From the NCBI GenBank assembly GCA_964580575.1, contig CAZOLJ010000064.1:1-25806 (forward strand): DNA of 25,806 nt. Reading direction: 5' to 3'. The notes under the pieces were generated by a model that ran no database searches, was not told where the DNA came from, and saw nothing but the letters and a program-made list of their open reading frames with translations. Made by a program: the position numbers and the translations under genes. This document shows positions 6,438-13,749 of the stretch, one piece after another; within the stretch, counting starts at the first letter, position 1, and every line of letters begins with the position of its first letter. This DNA comes from CAVPDE01 sp964580575. Its GTDB lineage: Bacteria; Desulfobacterota; DSM-4660; Desulfatiglandales; HGW-15.

Positions 6438-7187
6438 TCAGGAGATTTCGCAGGCAAGCAAGGCTGCGCCCAGGGCGCCTACCATCTGAGGGCTTTCGGG
6501 AACCATGATCTCCGATTGAAGCGCTTTTTCGAGAAGGCGGTGCATGCAAGGGTTTCTGGCCACTCCCCCTGCGAAGACAATAGGCCCCTCCACCGACACC
6601 CGTTTCACCATGCCTGAGGCCCGTCGCACAACTGAACGATGAAGGCCGAGGGCAATATCAAGCCGGTCTTCACCCTTGGCCAAGAGCGAAGTCACTTCGG
6701 ATTCAGCGAACACGGTGCACATGCTGCTGATCTGGATGTCCTTCTTAGCATTCATCGCTTGGATCCCGAACTCCTCGATAGGGAAGCCCAGGGCGCGGGC
6801 CATGACTTCAAGAAACTTCCCGGTCCCTGCGGCACAGCGGTCATTCATCTCGAACTTCAGGACTTTTCCCGATTCATGAAGCGAAATGGCCTTGGAATCC
6901 TGTCCGCCGATGTCCAGGATGGTCCTTGCTCCAGGCACCAGGAAACGGGTGCCCACGGCATACGCCTTGATCTCCGTCACCGTGGGCGCATCGAGAGCGA
7001 CCTCCAGAAGGTGCGTCCCATAGCCTGTGGCCATGATCCGCTCGTGTTTCACTCCATCCAGAAGCCTCATGGCTTCTTTCAGGGGGTCGAAGCCCGAGTC
7101 GCCCTGCCGGCTTTCGACCACCATGCCATCTTCCACAACTGCCACTTCGATCGTTCTGGAGCCGATATCAATCCCTGCAACTCTCAT
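6438..7187 (-). CDS. 2-hydroxyacyl-CoA dehydratase activator (BadF/BadG/BcrA/BcrD ATPase family)
   Basis: From the ATG at 7187 (GAAAGGG just upstream) the product is 249 residues. It shows the ASKHA-fold phosphate loops GIDIGSRT (5-12) and LDIGGQDSK (91-99), and the two cysteines that in the dimer hold one [4Fe-4S] cluster, NDRCAAGTGKF (Cys118) and SSMCTVFAESEV (Cys157). A further conserved segment is VFAGGVARN. These proteins hydrolyse ATP to push one low-potential electron into a partner 2-hydroxyacyl-CoA dehydratase or double-cubane reductase. The gene lies 17 nt downstream of the dehydratase-like gene on the same strand. Because that partner is broken, this intact activator may serve another enzyme elsewhere or be under early decay. 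Length and motifs are complete. Confidence 0.93.
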   Translation of the reverse strand: MRVAGIDIGSRTIEVAVVEDGMVVESRQGDSGFDPLKEAMRLLDGVKHERIMATGYGTHLLEVALDAPTVTEIKAYAVGTRFLVPGARTILDIGGQDSKAISLHESGKVLKFEMNDRCAAGTGKFLEVMARALGFPIEEFGIQAMNAKKDIQISSMCTVFAESEVTSLLAKGEDRLDIALGLHRSVVRRASGMVKRVSVEGPIVFAGGVARNPCMHRLLEKALQSEIMVPESPQMVGALGAALLACEIS

Positions 7188-7204
7188 GATCCCTTTCGTG
7201 CTCC

Positions 7205-8248
7205 TCACTTCAGTTGTTCGATGAATGCTTCAATTCTTGTCTTGAGCTGGCCCACGTCTTCCATGCTGTAGTCCGTCTCGATGCGGAGAGTGGGGATTTT
7301 CTTGGCTTCCAGAGCTTTCTCCACCGGCATGGATTCCACGATGTAGGGCTGGCAGAACTGAAGGCTGTAGTGAATGACGCCGTCCGCCTTGTAGCCCTGA
7401 TACATCTCCGCCGCGTGCTTGACCCTGTCGGGGTTCGGGGTGAAGATGGCGCAGTCCACCTGGAAATAGCGGTCGATGATGGCTTCCATGAGTTCATCCA
7501 CCGTTTTCCCCGAGTCATCCACCAGGTTCCGCGTGCCCCTTTCTCCCACGCAGGATTCCTCGCCGACGATGGTTGCTCCAGAGCTTTCGATGATCCAGGG
7601 CACTTTCCAGTTGGGCACGGCCATGGGGCATCCTGAAAGAAGCACCCTGGGCGCGCCCTTCGGGAAAACGCCTTCCCCCTTTTGGACACGCTTTTCGAGT
7701 TCATCGCAGAGGGCGTTCACGGACTTGGTATAGCGGCCCGGATCGTCATAAAAATAGACCTGGTTTGCCAGGAGCGCATCGAGCCCTGAAATAGGCACAG
7801 GGTCTGCTTTCCGGAGGGCGTTCAGCCTGTGTAGATGGCCTTCCTCTTGTTGTTGACGATCTCGATGCCTTTCTTCAGCCTTGCCGCATCGATCTTGACA
7901 CCTGTGAGTTCTTCCACCGCTTGCTTAAAGCGCAGGTACTCCGCCTTGAAAAGCGATCTTCCGGAGGCGGACTTTGTTTGAGGCAGGTCCATGACGTACA
8001 GCATTTTCACCAGGCCGCCCAGCGTTTCATAGGATTTTTTCTTCCCGTCGCACGTATTCTCGCCCACGATCATGTCAGCGGACTCGAAATAAGGGCACAC
8101 CTTCCTGGGTCATGAAAATGTCCTTGTACCCTTGGCCCAGGGCAGCAAGCAATGCATCATGGGCTTCCAAATTCAGCCCCAAATTCTTCCACATTTCTCT
8201 GTACTCTTCGCTCCTTGTTGTTTCCTCCTTTATAAAGTTGTTTTTCAT
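7205..8248 (-). pseudogene. 2-hydroxyacyl-CoA dehydratase / double-cubane reductase-like gene, broken
   Basis: Three minus-strand segments in different frames together resemble the HgdB/YjiM-like family. Segment 1 (8248 to about 8100) gives RSEEYREMWKNLGLNLEAHD. Segment 2 (about 8100 to 7822) begins CPYFESADMIVGENTCDGKKK, a cluster-binding region. Segment 3 (about 7840 to 7205) includes LLSGCPMAVPNWKVPWI and GEESCVGERGTRNLVDD. Between segments 1 and 2 about 100 residues that normally carry the first cysteines are missing, with a frame change at 8098-8105. Between 2 and 3 a duplicated CA at 7829-7832 shifts the frame by two. The activator follows 17 nt downstream. Deletion plus frameshift makes function unlikely. 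A strong AGGAGG near 8226-8231 is not followed by a start codon at proper spacing, suggesting the start was also altered. Confidence 0.85.
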
Positions 8249-8326
8249 GAATAGACGCTCGTCACCATGGTTCGGGTGAACGCCATCGTGTCGAGGTATT
8301 AAGAACGGGAGTGGCCGCTGTCCTTG

Positions 8327-8383
8327 GCTGCCCAAAGGGCAGCGGATTATGAGTCCATGTGGCACGCCAGCACCATTACCCCC
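8327..8383 (-). pseudogene. Decayed copy of the 5' half of tRNA-Sec
   Basis: Read from 8383, the first 41 nt (acceptor 5' strand, D arm, anticodon arm) match the intact tRNA-Sec at 34 of 41 positions; four differences are C-to-T. The D stem survives with a G-T pair, but the anticodon loop now reads CTCATAA, so TCA is no longer at the anticodon position. A perfect hairpin GCTGCCC-TTT-GGGCAGC (8343-8327) sits where the long variable arm would be. No matching T arm, acceptor 3' strand or CCA follows. It lies between the duplicated leader and the broken dehydratase gene. Confidence 0.75.
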
Positions 8384-8488
8384 GAGAGCTTCTCGTGAGG
8401 CAACTGAGCCAGGCTGAAAGAGAGGTGGAGGATTATCATTTCGCGATGAAAGAAGGAGGGTAATCGATTTCCCGGCCTGACCCTGAGC

Positions 8489-8548
8489 CTACCGAACCCG
8501 GGTAGAATTCAAAGCGATGCGTCAGGTGAAGCCGAAAAACCGTTTCAT
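8489..8548 (-). CDS. Leader mini-ORF with in-frame TGA, copy A (possible selenopeptide)
   Basis: Twenty codons from ATG (8548-8546) to TAG (8491-8489), reading MKRFFGFT, TGA (8524-8522), then RIALNSTRVR. AAAGG lies 8 nt before the ATG. Sixteen nt after the TGA comes the stem CTACC-CGGGTTC-GGTAG (8505-8489). Its loop starts 21 nt after the TGA and has G as second base, within the usual bacterial SECIS limits. The ORF has the same length and TGA position as copy B before tRNA-Sec, with 9 base differences and no indels, while the surrounding DNA has many indels. If UGA is simply a stop, the product is 8 residues. Translation is inferred, not shown. Confidence 0.5.
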
Positions 8549-8589
8549 AGAGGTTACCTTTGGACAGTTCGTTTGGATCTCATAGGTTT

Positions 8590-8639
8590 ACATACTAAAG
8601 GAAAATCCGATTTTTCAATAAGGAAATACCGATAGATCA
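8590..8639 (-). promoter_or_regulatory. Promoter with shared selenium-regulon element (site A)
   Basis: Read on the minus strand: TGATCT then element ATCGGTATTTCC (8633-8622), 3 nt, -35 TTGAAA (8618-8613), 17-nt spacer, -10 GTATGT (8595-8590). A second near-copy of the element, ATCGGATTTTCC (8611-8600), starts exactly 22 bp downstream, two helical turns. The extended element, TGATCTATCGGTATTTCC, is identical over 18 bp to site B. It drives copy A of the leader and the dehydratase/activator operon. Confidence 0.7.
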
Positions 8640-8702
8640 TCGCCTAGACATTGGCCGACGTCCTGCTCATGCTCGACCTGAAGACAAGTATCCTCTCGCA
8701 GC

Positions 8703-8744
8703 GGCCGGCACCGGAGCCAGCTCAAGTGCGAGGCGGTGCCGGCC
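8703..8744. terminator. Perfect 11-bp hairpin downstream of the TOBE remnant
   Basis: GGCCGGCACCG (8703-8713) and CGGTGCCGGCC (8734-8744) are exact inverted copies with a 20-nt loop. On the minus strand it lies 19 nt after the TOBE remnant's stop. No T-tract follows, so an intrinsic terminator is only one possibility; an mRNA-stabilising hairpin or repeat is another. Confidence 0.4.
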
Positions 8745-8762
8745 CTGTGCCGCAGGTGGAGG

Positions 8763-8822
8763 TCATTCCTTTACGGGAAGGACATGAATCGCTTTGATGA
8801 TGTTTCTTGCGCCGTATTTCAT
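8763..8822 (-). pseudogene. TOBE/Mop-domain (molybdate/tungstate-binding) protein gene with internal deletion
   Basis: The ATG at 8822 has a very good ribosome site (AAAGGAG, 8 nt) but encodes only 19 residues, MKYGARNIIKAIHVLPVKE. MKYGARN matches the start of single TOBE-domain proteins (usually about 70 residues), and IKAIHVLPVKE matches their C-terminal strand. About 50 residues in between are missing, without a frame change. The known role of the family is binding molybdate or tungstate. The remnant is almost certainly non-functional as an oxyanion binder. A weaker copy of the selenium-regulon element lies upstream at 8961-8950. Confidence 0.65.
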
Positions 8823-8949
8823 AATAGACTCCTTTCCGGCGATTCCGGGTGCGGGCTTTTGGCCGCAGCCAAAGCTAGCATGATCCTGCTTCGGTCTCGG
8901 CTTGAGTATCACTCAGCACATTCGGACGGCACTTCCAAGGTCAGACCCT

Positions 8950-8961
8950 GCACATACCGAT
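8950..8961 (-). promoter_or_regulatory. Possible decayed fourth regulon element (site D)
   Basis: ATCGGTATGTGC matches the site A/B element at 10 of 12 positions. At the expected 22-bp offset (8939-8928) there is a 7 of 12 match to the second half-site of site A. No convincing -35 box lies 3 nt downstream. It sits between the end of the kinase-like gene and the TOBE remnant, on the same strand. Confidence 0.3.
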
Positions 8962-8969
8962 GGGCCTAT

Positions 8970-9872
8970 TTATCTGGCTAATTGTCGATCCTGTCCTGAT
9001 CGATACAATTTCATCGTTTCTCCAAGAATTTCAGCTAATGCCCTGGGGATATGCCGGATCACCTCAAGGACCTGGGTGGCCGGAGTGGGGTTCGCATACA
9101 GGCCTGCCAACCTGTTGACTCTAGCTGCGAAAACGGCGGCTTGCTCTACGCCTAGGCCTGAAGCAACCAAGGCCGAAACGACGCCAGTCACCGTATCTCC
9201 CGTGCCGCCTACAGGCTCTAGAGCTTCCACCAACGGTTCATCCACCGTAGCAAGAATCCCCTCACGATTAGCGATGTAGTCTCTTTTTCCTTTCACCAAA
9301 AGGATGCGTGCCGCATTGTCATGCTCATAGGCTCGCGTGATAAGCTCGGGCACCCGGTTCTCTTCATGAAGAATGAAGCCCCTGGTGTAAAAAGGGTGCG
9401 GCGCCTCTTCATCAGCAAGGAAAGCCATCTCTCCCGCATCCGGCGTGAAAAGGTCGTAGGCCCCTGCCTGCCCGCTCATTTTGGCGGCGTACATGAAACC
9501 GGCGTCGGCGATGAGGATCGGCCTTGGCTTTATGCCCTCCAACGCGAAGAGGACCTTGTTGTGCCAGTCCACATCCGGTTGGAGGTAATGAAACGTGATG
9601 ACCTCGAACTCGGCTTTCGGGAGATGCTTCGTCAAATGACTGTAGAGCCGTCGGCTCCCCTTGCCTGTGCCGGTGTCGCCCACCAGGAAGGCAAGGGGAG
9701 GAGGATTGCCCAGGATTTCCCCCGCCACAATTGCTGCCGCAAGCAACGCGGGCGTGCCCCTGTTGACCGGTATGCGGTTTCCTTCCAAAAGGAGTGCGCC
9801 TTTTTCAAGGCGCGCTTTACCGGAGACCAAAGGGAAATCCTCGACCGGTATGGTTCCGACTACCGCGAGCAT
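8970..9872 (-). CDS. Ribokinase-fold protein, NAD(P)HX dehydratase-like, of the selenium operon
   Basis: The ATG at 9872 gives 300 residues; it overlaps the end of the upstream DUF3343 gene by 13 bp, implying translational coupling. Signatures of the ADP-dependent NAD(P)HX dehydratase branch of the ribokinase superfamily are visible: FTPDAGEMAFL near 142-152 (compare LTPHPGE), LLVKGKRDYI, and the anion hole GGTGDTVTG at 222-230, whose Asp is the usual catalytic base. An additional glycine-rich GDTGTGKGS at 65-73 looks like a P-loop and is unusual for this fold. It is the last gene of the tRNA-Sec/selB/yedE operon. The position suggests a job in selenium handling rather than NADHX repair, but the substrate is unknown. 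Confidence 0.75.
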   Translation of the reverse strand: MLAVVGTIPVEDFPLVSGKARLEKGALLLEGNRIPVNRGTPALLAAAIVAGEILGNPPPLAFLVGDTGTGKGSRRLYSHLTKHLPKAEFEVITFHYLQPDVDWHNKVLFALEGIKPRPILIADAGFMYAAKMSGQAGAYDLFTPDAGEMAFLADEEAPHPFYTRGFILHEENRVPELITRAYEHDNAARILLVKGKRDYIANREGILATVDEPLVEALEPVGGTGDTVTGVVSALVASGLGVEQAAVFAARVNRLAGLYANPTPATQVLEVIRHIPRALAEILGETMKLYRSGQDRQLAR

Positions 9873-10405
9873 TGGCGCTGCATCTCCTCGTAAGCCAGTT
9901 GAAGCGCATAACCGCAAAGGGTATGGCCGATGGCCCTGGGGCTTGGTGCTTCCGAAAGGCGCTTCCCGACCATCTCCTGAGCAAGAAAGGGGACATCCGG
10001 GCAGCCTCCTCCGGAAATGTTCACGACCGTCATGCTTTTCTTGTTTACGGTCAGCTTCATGTTGGCTGCCCGAATCATCAGGTAGTCCCCGAAGTCTTTT
10101 GTGTGGAAAAGGCTCACCGGTTCAAGCAAAGCGCTTTGCACCGGAACCACTTTAAGGGGCTTGACGGATGCGCTCTCCAGAACCCTCAACACATTCAGCT
10201 CTTCGATGAGCGGGAACTCGATCACCAGATCGCACCCTGTGCGGATTTCCGGAGGGGGTCCTTTGACCTTCACCATCCATCCGGCTGCCTTAAGCGCATT
10301 CTCCGCACGGATGACCTCACTGGTGTTCTCAAAAACAAGAATACCTCGATCCCGGTCTTGCTCCTTGGGGGGCCGTCTTTTTTTCAGGAAGCTTAAAAAA
10401 GACAT
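9860..10405 (-). CDS. DUF3343 (putative Se/S carrier-like) protein with C-terminal extension
   Basis: The ATG at 10405 overlaps the TGA of the upstream tusA-like gene (TGATG), giving tight coupling, and encodes 181 residues. After a basic start, residues of about 18-95 resemble DUF3343: GILVFENTSEVIRAENALKAAG, then a central RTGCDLVIEF with one Cys. DUF3343 proteins are small (about 80 residues) and are often encoded beside TusA/YedE-type genes. The last 85 residues form an extra domain with NISGGGCPDVPFLAQEM and IGHTLCGYALQLAYEE, containing two further cysteines; I do not recognise it. Its place between a TusA-like carrier and the kinase-like gene suggests a role in moving or sensing reduced selenium, which is inference. 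Confidence 0.75.
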   Translation of the reverse strand: MSFLSFLKKRRPPKEQDRDRGILVFENTSEVIRAENALKAAGWMVKVKGPPPEIRTGCDLVIEFPLIEELNVLRVLESASVKPLKVVPVQSALLEPVSLFHTKDFGDYLMIRAANMKLTVNKKSMTVVNISGGGCPDVPFLAQEMVGKRLSEAPSPRAIGHTLCGYALQLAYEEMQRQCSR

Positions 10406-10626
10406 CAGGCGTCCTTCTTGATGACGATCCGATAGCCGCCGCCTTCCTCCGCCACATTCTGAACCTGCCATCCTTGGCTTGTGGCGGCCCGTGAGACATT
10501 TTCTTTAGAAGTATCGGTATCCACCAGCACTTCGATCTGTCCTTTGCCTGTTTTCTTCATTTCCTGCATGGTCATGAGCACAGGCTGCGGGCAACTGAAT
10601 CCGCGTGCATCAACGATTTGAGCCAT
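10405..10626 (-). CDS. TusA/SirA-like sulfur (selenium) carrier protein
   Basis: A protein of 73 residues starting at the ATG at 10626, with AAGGAGGA immediately upstream. It shows the TusA-family signature VDARGFSCPQPVLMTMQEMK, with Cys12 as the predicted persulfide/perselenide carrier, and the VLVDTDTSKENV segment typical of the branch associated with YedE/YedF. Length is normal for the family. It lies 49 bp downstream of yedE and overlaps the DUF3343 gene. Canonical TusA relays sulfur for tRNA thiolation; next to yedE and selB, a selenium relay is more likely. In E. coli a YedE-type transporter is likewise encoded beside a TusA-like gene. Confidence 0.88.
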   Translation of the reverse strand: MAQIVDARGFSCPQPVLMTMQEMKKTGKGQIEVLVDTDTSKENVSRAATSQGWQVQNVAEEGGGYRIVIKKDA

Positions 10627-10675
10627 TTTCTCCTCCTTAGTCTTTGCGCTAGAAGCGCACACTGCGGTGAAAAGC

Positions 10676-11770
10676 CTAAACCGCCTTTCTTCTCATCGTG
10701 AAGCCAATAAACAGGCACACCAGCAATCCGATAATCACGGCAGCGATGCCGTGAGGTCCGACCCCGGCAGGGGAACTGGCCGTCCCGAAGTTGTGGGCGA
10801 ATCCTGCGCCAACAATCATGCCCAGAACAAAAATGGCTGCATCCCCATCCCCTTCTCCAGCTAAAAAGAGCTGACGGCCGGGACACCCTCCTGCGAGGGC
10901 AAAAGCAAGGCCGGCCAGAATCATGCCACCGAAATTCCAGACCGACATGGTGTGGGCCACGGGTTGTTTGGCGAATCCCGGATGGAACTGACCCAGAATA
11001 AGGTTTGTTACAAAAGCGAAGACCAGCAGACTGAGGAGGCCCATAAAAAGGTGGGGTTGCCGGAACAGAATCAGGTCACGAAAAGCGCCCATGGTGCAGA
11101 AGCGGCTTCTCTGGGCCAGGAATCCGACAGCAAGGCCGATGATCAAAGAAACGGCGAGAGGGGCGTACATAGAGCCCGGTCCCTTGAGGCTGTAAAAAAG
11201 GACCCCGCTTTGCGGCTTGTCCGCCAAGGGAGGATAGATGAATCTCAGGACCAGGAAAAAAATCATGATGAGCGGAAGCATCCATCCCACACTGGCATAG
11301 GTCTTCTCCGATCGGCCGAGGTTATAACCTCCCTTGAGGAAAAGCGTCCCTACCCAGATTCCGCCAATAAGCCCCGCTATGCCAAGGATGGCGTTGCCGT
11401 CTCCTCCTGCAAGACGGAGCAAGGCCCGCCAGGGGCAACCCAAGAACACCAGAGCGCCGATCATGGCAAAAGCGCCCAAGACGAATCGGACTATGGGTGC
11501 CGACCCTGCCCGGGGTCGAAATTCCTTGAATAGATATGCCGCAATCAGTGACCCGATCACAAAGCCGATGATCTCCGGCCTCATGTACTGAACCACGTCG
11601 GCACGATGAAGCCCGAGGGCTCCGGCAATATCCCTGTCAAAACAGGCCACGCAAATACCCATGTTCCCCGGATTTCCCCACTTCTGTAGGAGTGCGGCAA
11701 AGACGCCGATGAACGCTCCTACGCCGATGATCCCCCATCGAGCTGCAAAAATGTTTTTCATCTGAGCCAT
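10676..11770 (-). CDS. yedE: YeeE/YedE-family membrane protein, selenium-associated transporter
   Basis: The ATG at 11770 follows AGGAGG at 8 nt and gives 364 residues with about nine to ten hydrophobic segments. The two halves look like an internal duplication: FLGCPWRALLRLAGGDGNA in the first and LAGGCPGRQLFLAGEGDGDA in the second. Each has the conserved GCPxR motif, whose Cys is essential in thiosulfate-transporting YeeE relatives. In selenium-using bacteria this branch is named YedE and thought to import a selenium compound. It lies 28 bp downstream of selB and directly upstream of the tusA-like gene, the usual partner. Inner-membrane location is predicted. The exact substrate (selenite, selenosulfate or other) cannot be read from sequence. 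Confidence 0.9.
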   Translation of the reverse strand: MAQMKNIFAARWGIIGVGAFIGVFAALLQKWGNPGNMGICVACFDRDIAGALGLHRADVVQYMRPEIIGFVIGSLIAAYLFKEFRPRAGSAPIVRFVLGAFAMIGALVFLGCPWRALLRLAGGDGNAILGIAGLIGGIWVGTLFLKGGYNLGRSEKTYASVGWMLPLIMIFFLVLRFIYPPLADKPQSGVLFYSLKGPGSMYAPLAVSLIIGLAVGFLAQRSRFCTMGAFRDLILFRQPHLFMGLLSLLVFAFVTNLILGQFHPGFAKQPVAHTMSVWNFGGMILAGLAFALAGGCPGRQLFLAGEGDGDAAIFVLGMIVGAGFAHNFGTASSPAGVGPHGIAAVIIGLLVCLFIGFTMRRKAV

Positions 11771-11798
11771 CCTGTTATCCTCCTTTCTGCGTTTCGTC

Positions 11799-13727
11799 TT
11801 ACGATTGAGTCATAGTTTCTCTCAGTACTCGCCCTTCACCGCGCCGGCTGGTGAATCCAACGGCGTCGAGATATTCAAGGACAATCACTCCGATCCTTCT
11901 CCCATATCCAAGTGTTGTCCGGAGATCGTCAAGCGTGAAGACGCCATTTGTTGCGACAACCCCCTTTACTTTTTCTTTGATGGCCTCCAGGCATTCTGCC
12001 GGGATATAACGGCCATCCTTGAATCGCACGAGTTTCCCTTCGTTCCGAAGGTAGGAAAGCATTTTTTCTATGTCTGATTTCTCGTAGTTAACACCTGGGA
12101 GTCTCCAAACGGTATCGGCGCTGAAAGGCGCGAACCCACTCTTCTGGGCAAAGCTCATGCAAGAGGCCGCCAATTTGGCCTGTTGAGGAGAGAGGCTGGC
12201 GGAGACACCGCTGGCCTGAAATCCGCCGTCGATCTTGACCAGCTTGCCGTCGCGGCAGAGATCTGAAAGCACTCTCTGAAAAGGCTCCTCTCCAAGTTGG
12301 GGAGAGAGTTGGCGACGGAGCTCTTCTGCTTTCACATTTCGCTTCATAGGGTCTCGGGAGAGGATATCCTGCAAGAGACCGGGAAGCTCCTCCTTGAGTT
12401 GGTCGTATCTTTTCTTGCTGAAAAAACCTTTGTCGCGAAAGAAGAGGACTTCCCCTGCCCCTTGCTTTTCTTTCAGCAGAGCCATCGTCTTAGCGACGCT
12501 GAACCCGAAAGTGCGAGCCAGTTCCTCGGGCAAAAGAAGTTGGTCCGCGTGGGCATCAAAAAACTGCTGAACGCATTTTGGAAGATCGCTCGACTTCAGA
12601 GCACTCAAGTAAGGCAGGGTTTTCTGAGCCTTGACGACCCGAAACTTCTCGCGGGGTATCTCCAGCACGTTCCCTCCCCCCATCACCGTGTTCAAATTGA
12701 GCGGACAGATCACAAAAGGATCCCTGGGCAGGGCGGCAACGGCTTTCATGAGACGAAACTGTGCCAGGCCTTGTTCTCCAGGTTGGTGACTCTCCCTCTC
12801 CATCAGCACCACGAGCGTGTTGGTTACGGATGTGCCGAGGTAGAGTTTCACTCTTTGGCGGTTTCTGATCGGCGCTTTGGCGGTCTCGAGGACTTTCAGA
12901 TCCACATTGAGGAGAAAGCTAGGGTCCAGGAGCCCAGGGGCTGCAAGAAGCATGCCGCGGCTTACCTGATCCAATGGAACCTTGTGAAGATTTATCCCGA
13001 CCCGCTGACCAGCATAAACTTTTTCTGTAAGCTTGTGGTGGGTTTCGAGCGATCGCACCCTGGTCTCGGTCTCTGTCGGCAAAAGAACAAGCGAATCATC
13101 CTGGCGCAAGGTACCGGATAGGATGGTCCCTGTCACCACAGTACCGAATCCGGCCACGCCGCTCACCTGATCGATCCAGAGTCTGAACGGTTCCTCAAGG
13201 GATTTCGATTCCAGGTGTGCCGCCTCCGCCTCGATGGCGGATCGGATGTCCTCCATCCCCCTTCGATCCAAAGCTGAAAAAGGAATCACCGGTTTCCCCT
13301 GGAACACGGTTCCCCTCACCGCTTCCCTGATTTCCAGTTCAGCCAGTTCAAGGGTCTCCATATCCACCATATCCGCCTTGCTGAGAACCACGAACCCGGT
13401 TTTGGCACCGAAGAGGTCGAGGATCTCCAGGTGCTCCCGGGTCTGGGGCATGACGCCGTCATCCGCTGCCACCACGAGAATGGCCATGTCGACGCAGCTC
13501 AATCCACGGATGGTGTTCTTAAGGAAGTCCGTGTGGCCTGGAACATCCACAAGCGCGATGGAGAGTCCGCCGGTGCTGAGGAATGGCGCCACTCCCGACT
13601 CGATGGAAAGCCCACGGCGCTTTTCCTCTTCGAGCCTGTCCGTTTCGATACCGGTGAGGATGCGGACCAGAGAAGTTTTTCCATGGTCAACATGGCCGGC
13701 GATACCAATGGTGACATACTTGTTCAT
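11799..13727 (-). CDS. selB: Selenocysteine-specific translation elongation factor SelB
   Basis: SelB delivers Sec-tRNA-Sec to UGA codons marked by a SECIS. The 642-residue product has the GTPase motifs GHVDHGKTSL (G1, residues 11-20), DVPGHTDFLKNT (G3) and LSKADMVD (G4, with S in place of the usual N). EF-Tu-like beta-barrel domains follow (VSGVAGFGTVVTGT). The C-terminal 200 or so residues look like tandem winged helices; the last contains FKDGRYIPAECLEAIKEKV, as in SECIS-binding domains. Length is normal. The gene starts 22 bp after the tRNA-Sec 3' end and is probably transcribed with it. selA is not in the window. Confidence 0.97.
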   Translation of the reverse strand: MNKYVTIGIAGHVDHGKTSLVRILTGIETDRLEEEKRRGLSIESGVAPFLSTGGLSIALVDVPGHTDFLKNTIRGLSCVDMAILVVAADDGVMPQTREHLEILDLFGAKTGFVVLSKADMVDMETLELAELEIREAVRGTVFQGKPVIPFSALDRRGMEDIRSAIEAEAAHLESKSLEEPFRLWIDQVSGVAGFGTVVTGTILSGTLRQDDSLVLLPTETETRVRSLETHHKLTEKVYAGQRVGINLHKVPLDQVSRGMLLAAPGLLDPSFLLNVDLKVLETAKAPIRNRQRVKLYLGTSVTNTLVVLMERESHQPGEQGLAQFRLMKAVAALPRDPFVICPLNLNTVMGGGNVLEIPREKFRVVKAQKTLPYLSALKSSDLPKCVQQFFDAHADQLLLPEELARTFGFSVAKTMALLKEKQGAGEVLFFRDKGFFSKKRYDQLKEELPGLLQDILSRDPMKRNVKAEELRRQLSPQLGEEPFQRVLSDLCRDGKLVKIDGGFQASGVSASLSPQQAKLAASCMSFAQKSGFAPFSADTVWRLPGVNYEKSDIEKMLSYLRNEGKLVRFKDGRYIPAECLEAIKEKVKGVVATNGVFTLDDLRTTLGYGRRIGVIVLEYLDAVGFTSRRGEGRVLRETMTQS

Positions 13728-13749
13728 CGTCGTTGCTTCACAGAGCTAA

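Noticed and set aside
6373..6459. Inverted repeat GCTTGCCTG / CAGGCAAGC between convergent HAD and activator genes as a terminator
   Set aside because: The arms are 69 bp apart, one arm lies in coding sequence and no T-tract follows.
7822..7824. TGA in the dehydratase-like gene as a possible Sec codon
   Set aside because: Reading through continues in a frame unrelated to the family; the correct continuation is in another frame two bases away, so it is a frameshift caused by a duplicated CA.
8075..8077. TGA ending the first dehydratase segment as a Sec codon
   Set aside because: The family sequence resumes in a different frame (CPYFESADM) before this TGA, so it results from the deletion junction.
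8736..9279. Plus-strand open frames opposite the kinase-like gene and TOBE remnant
   Set aside because: Compositionally odd products without motifs, opposite recognisable conserved proteins.
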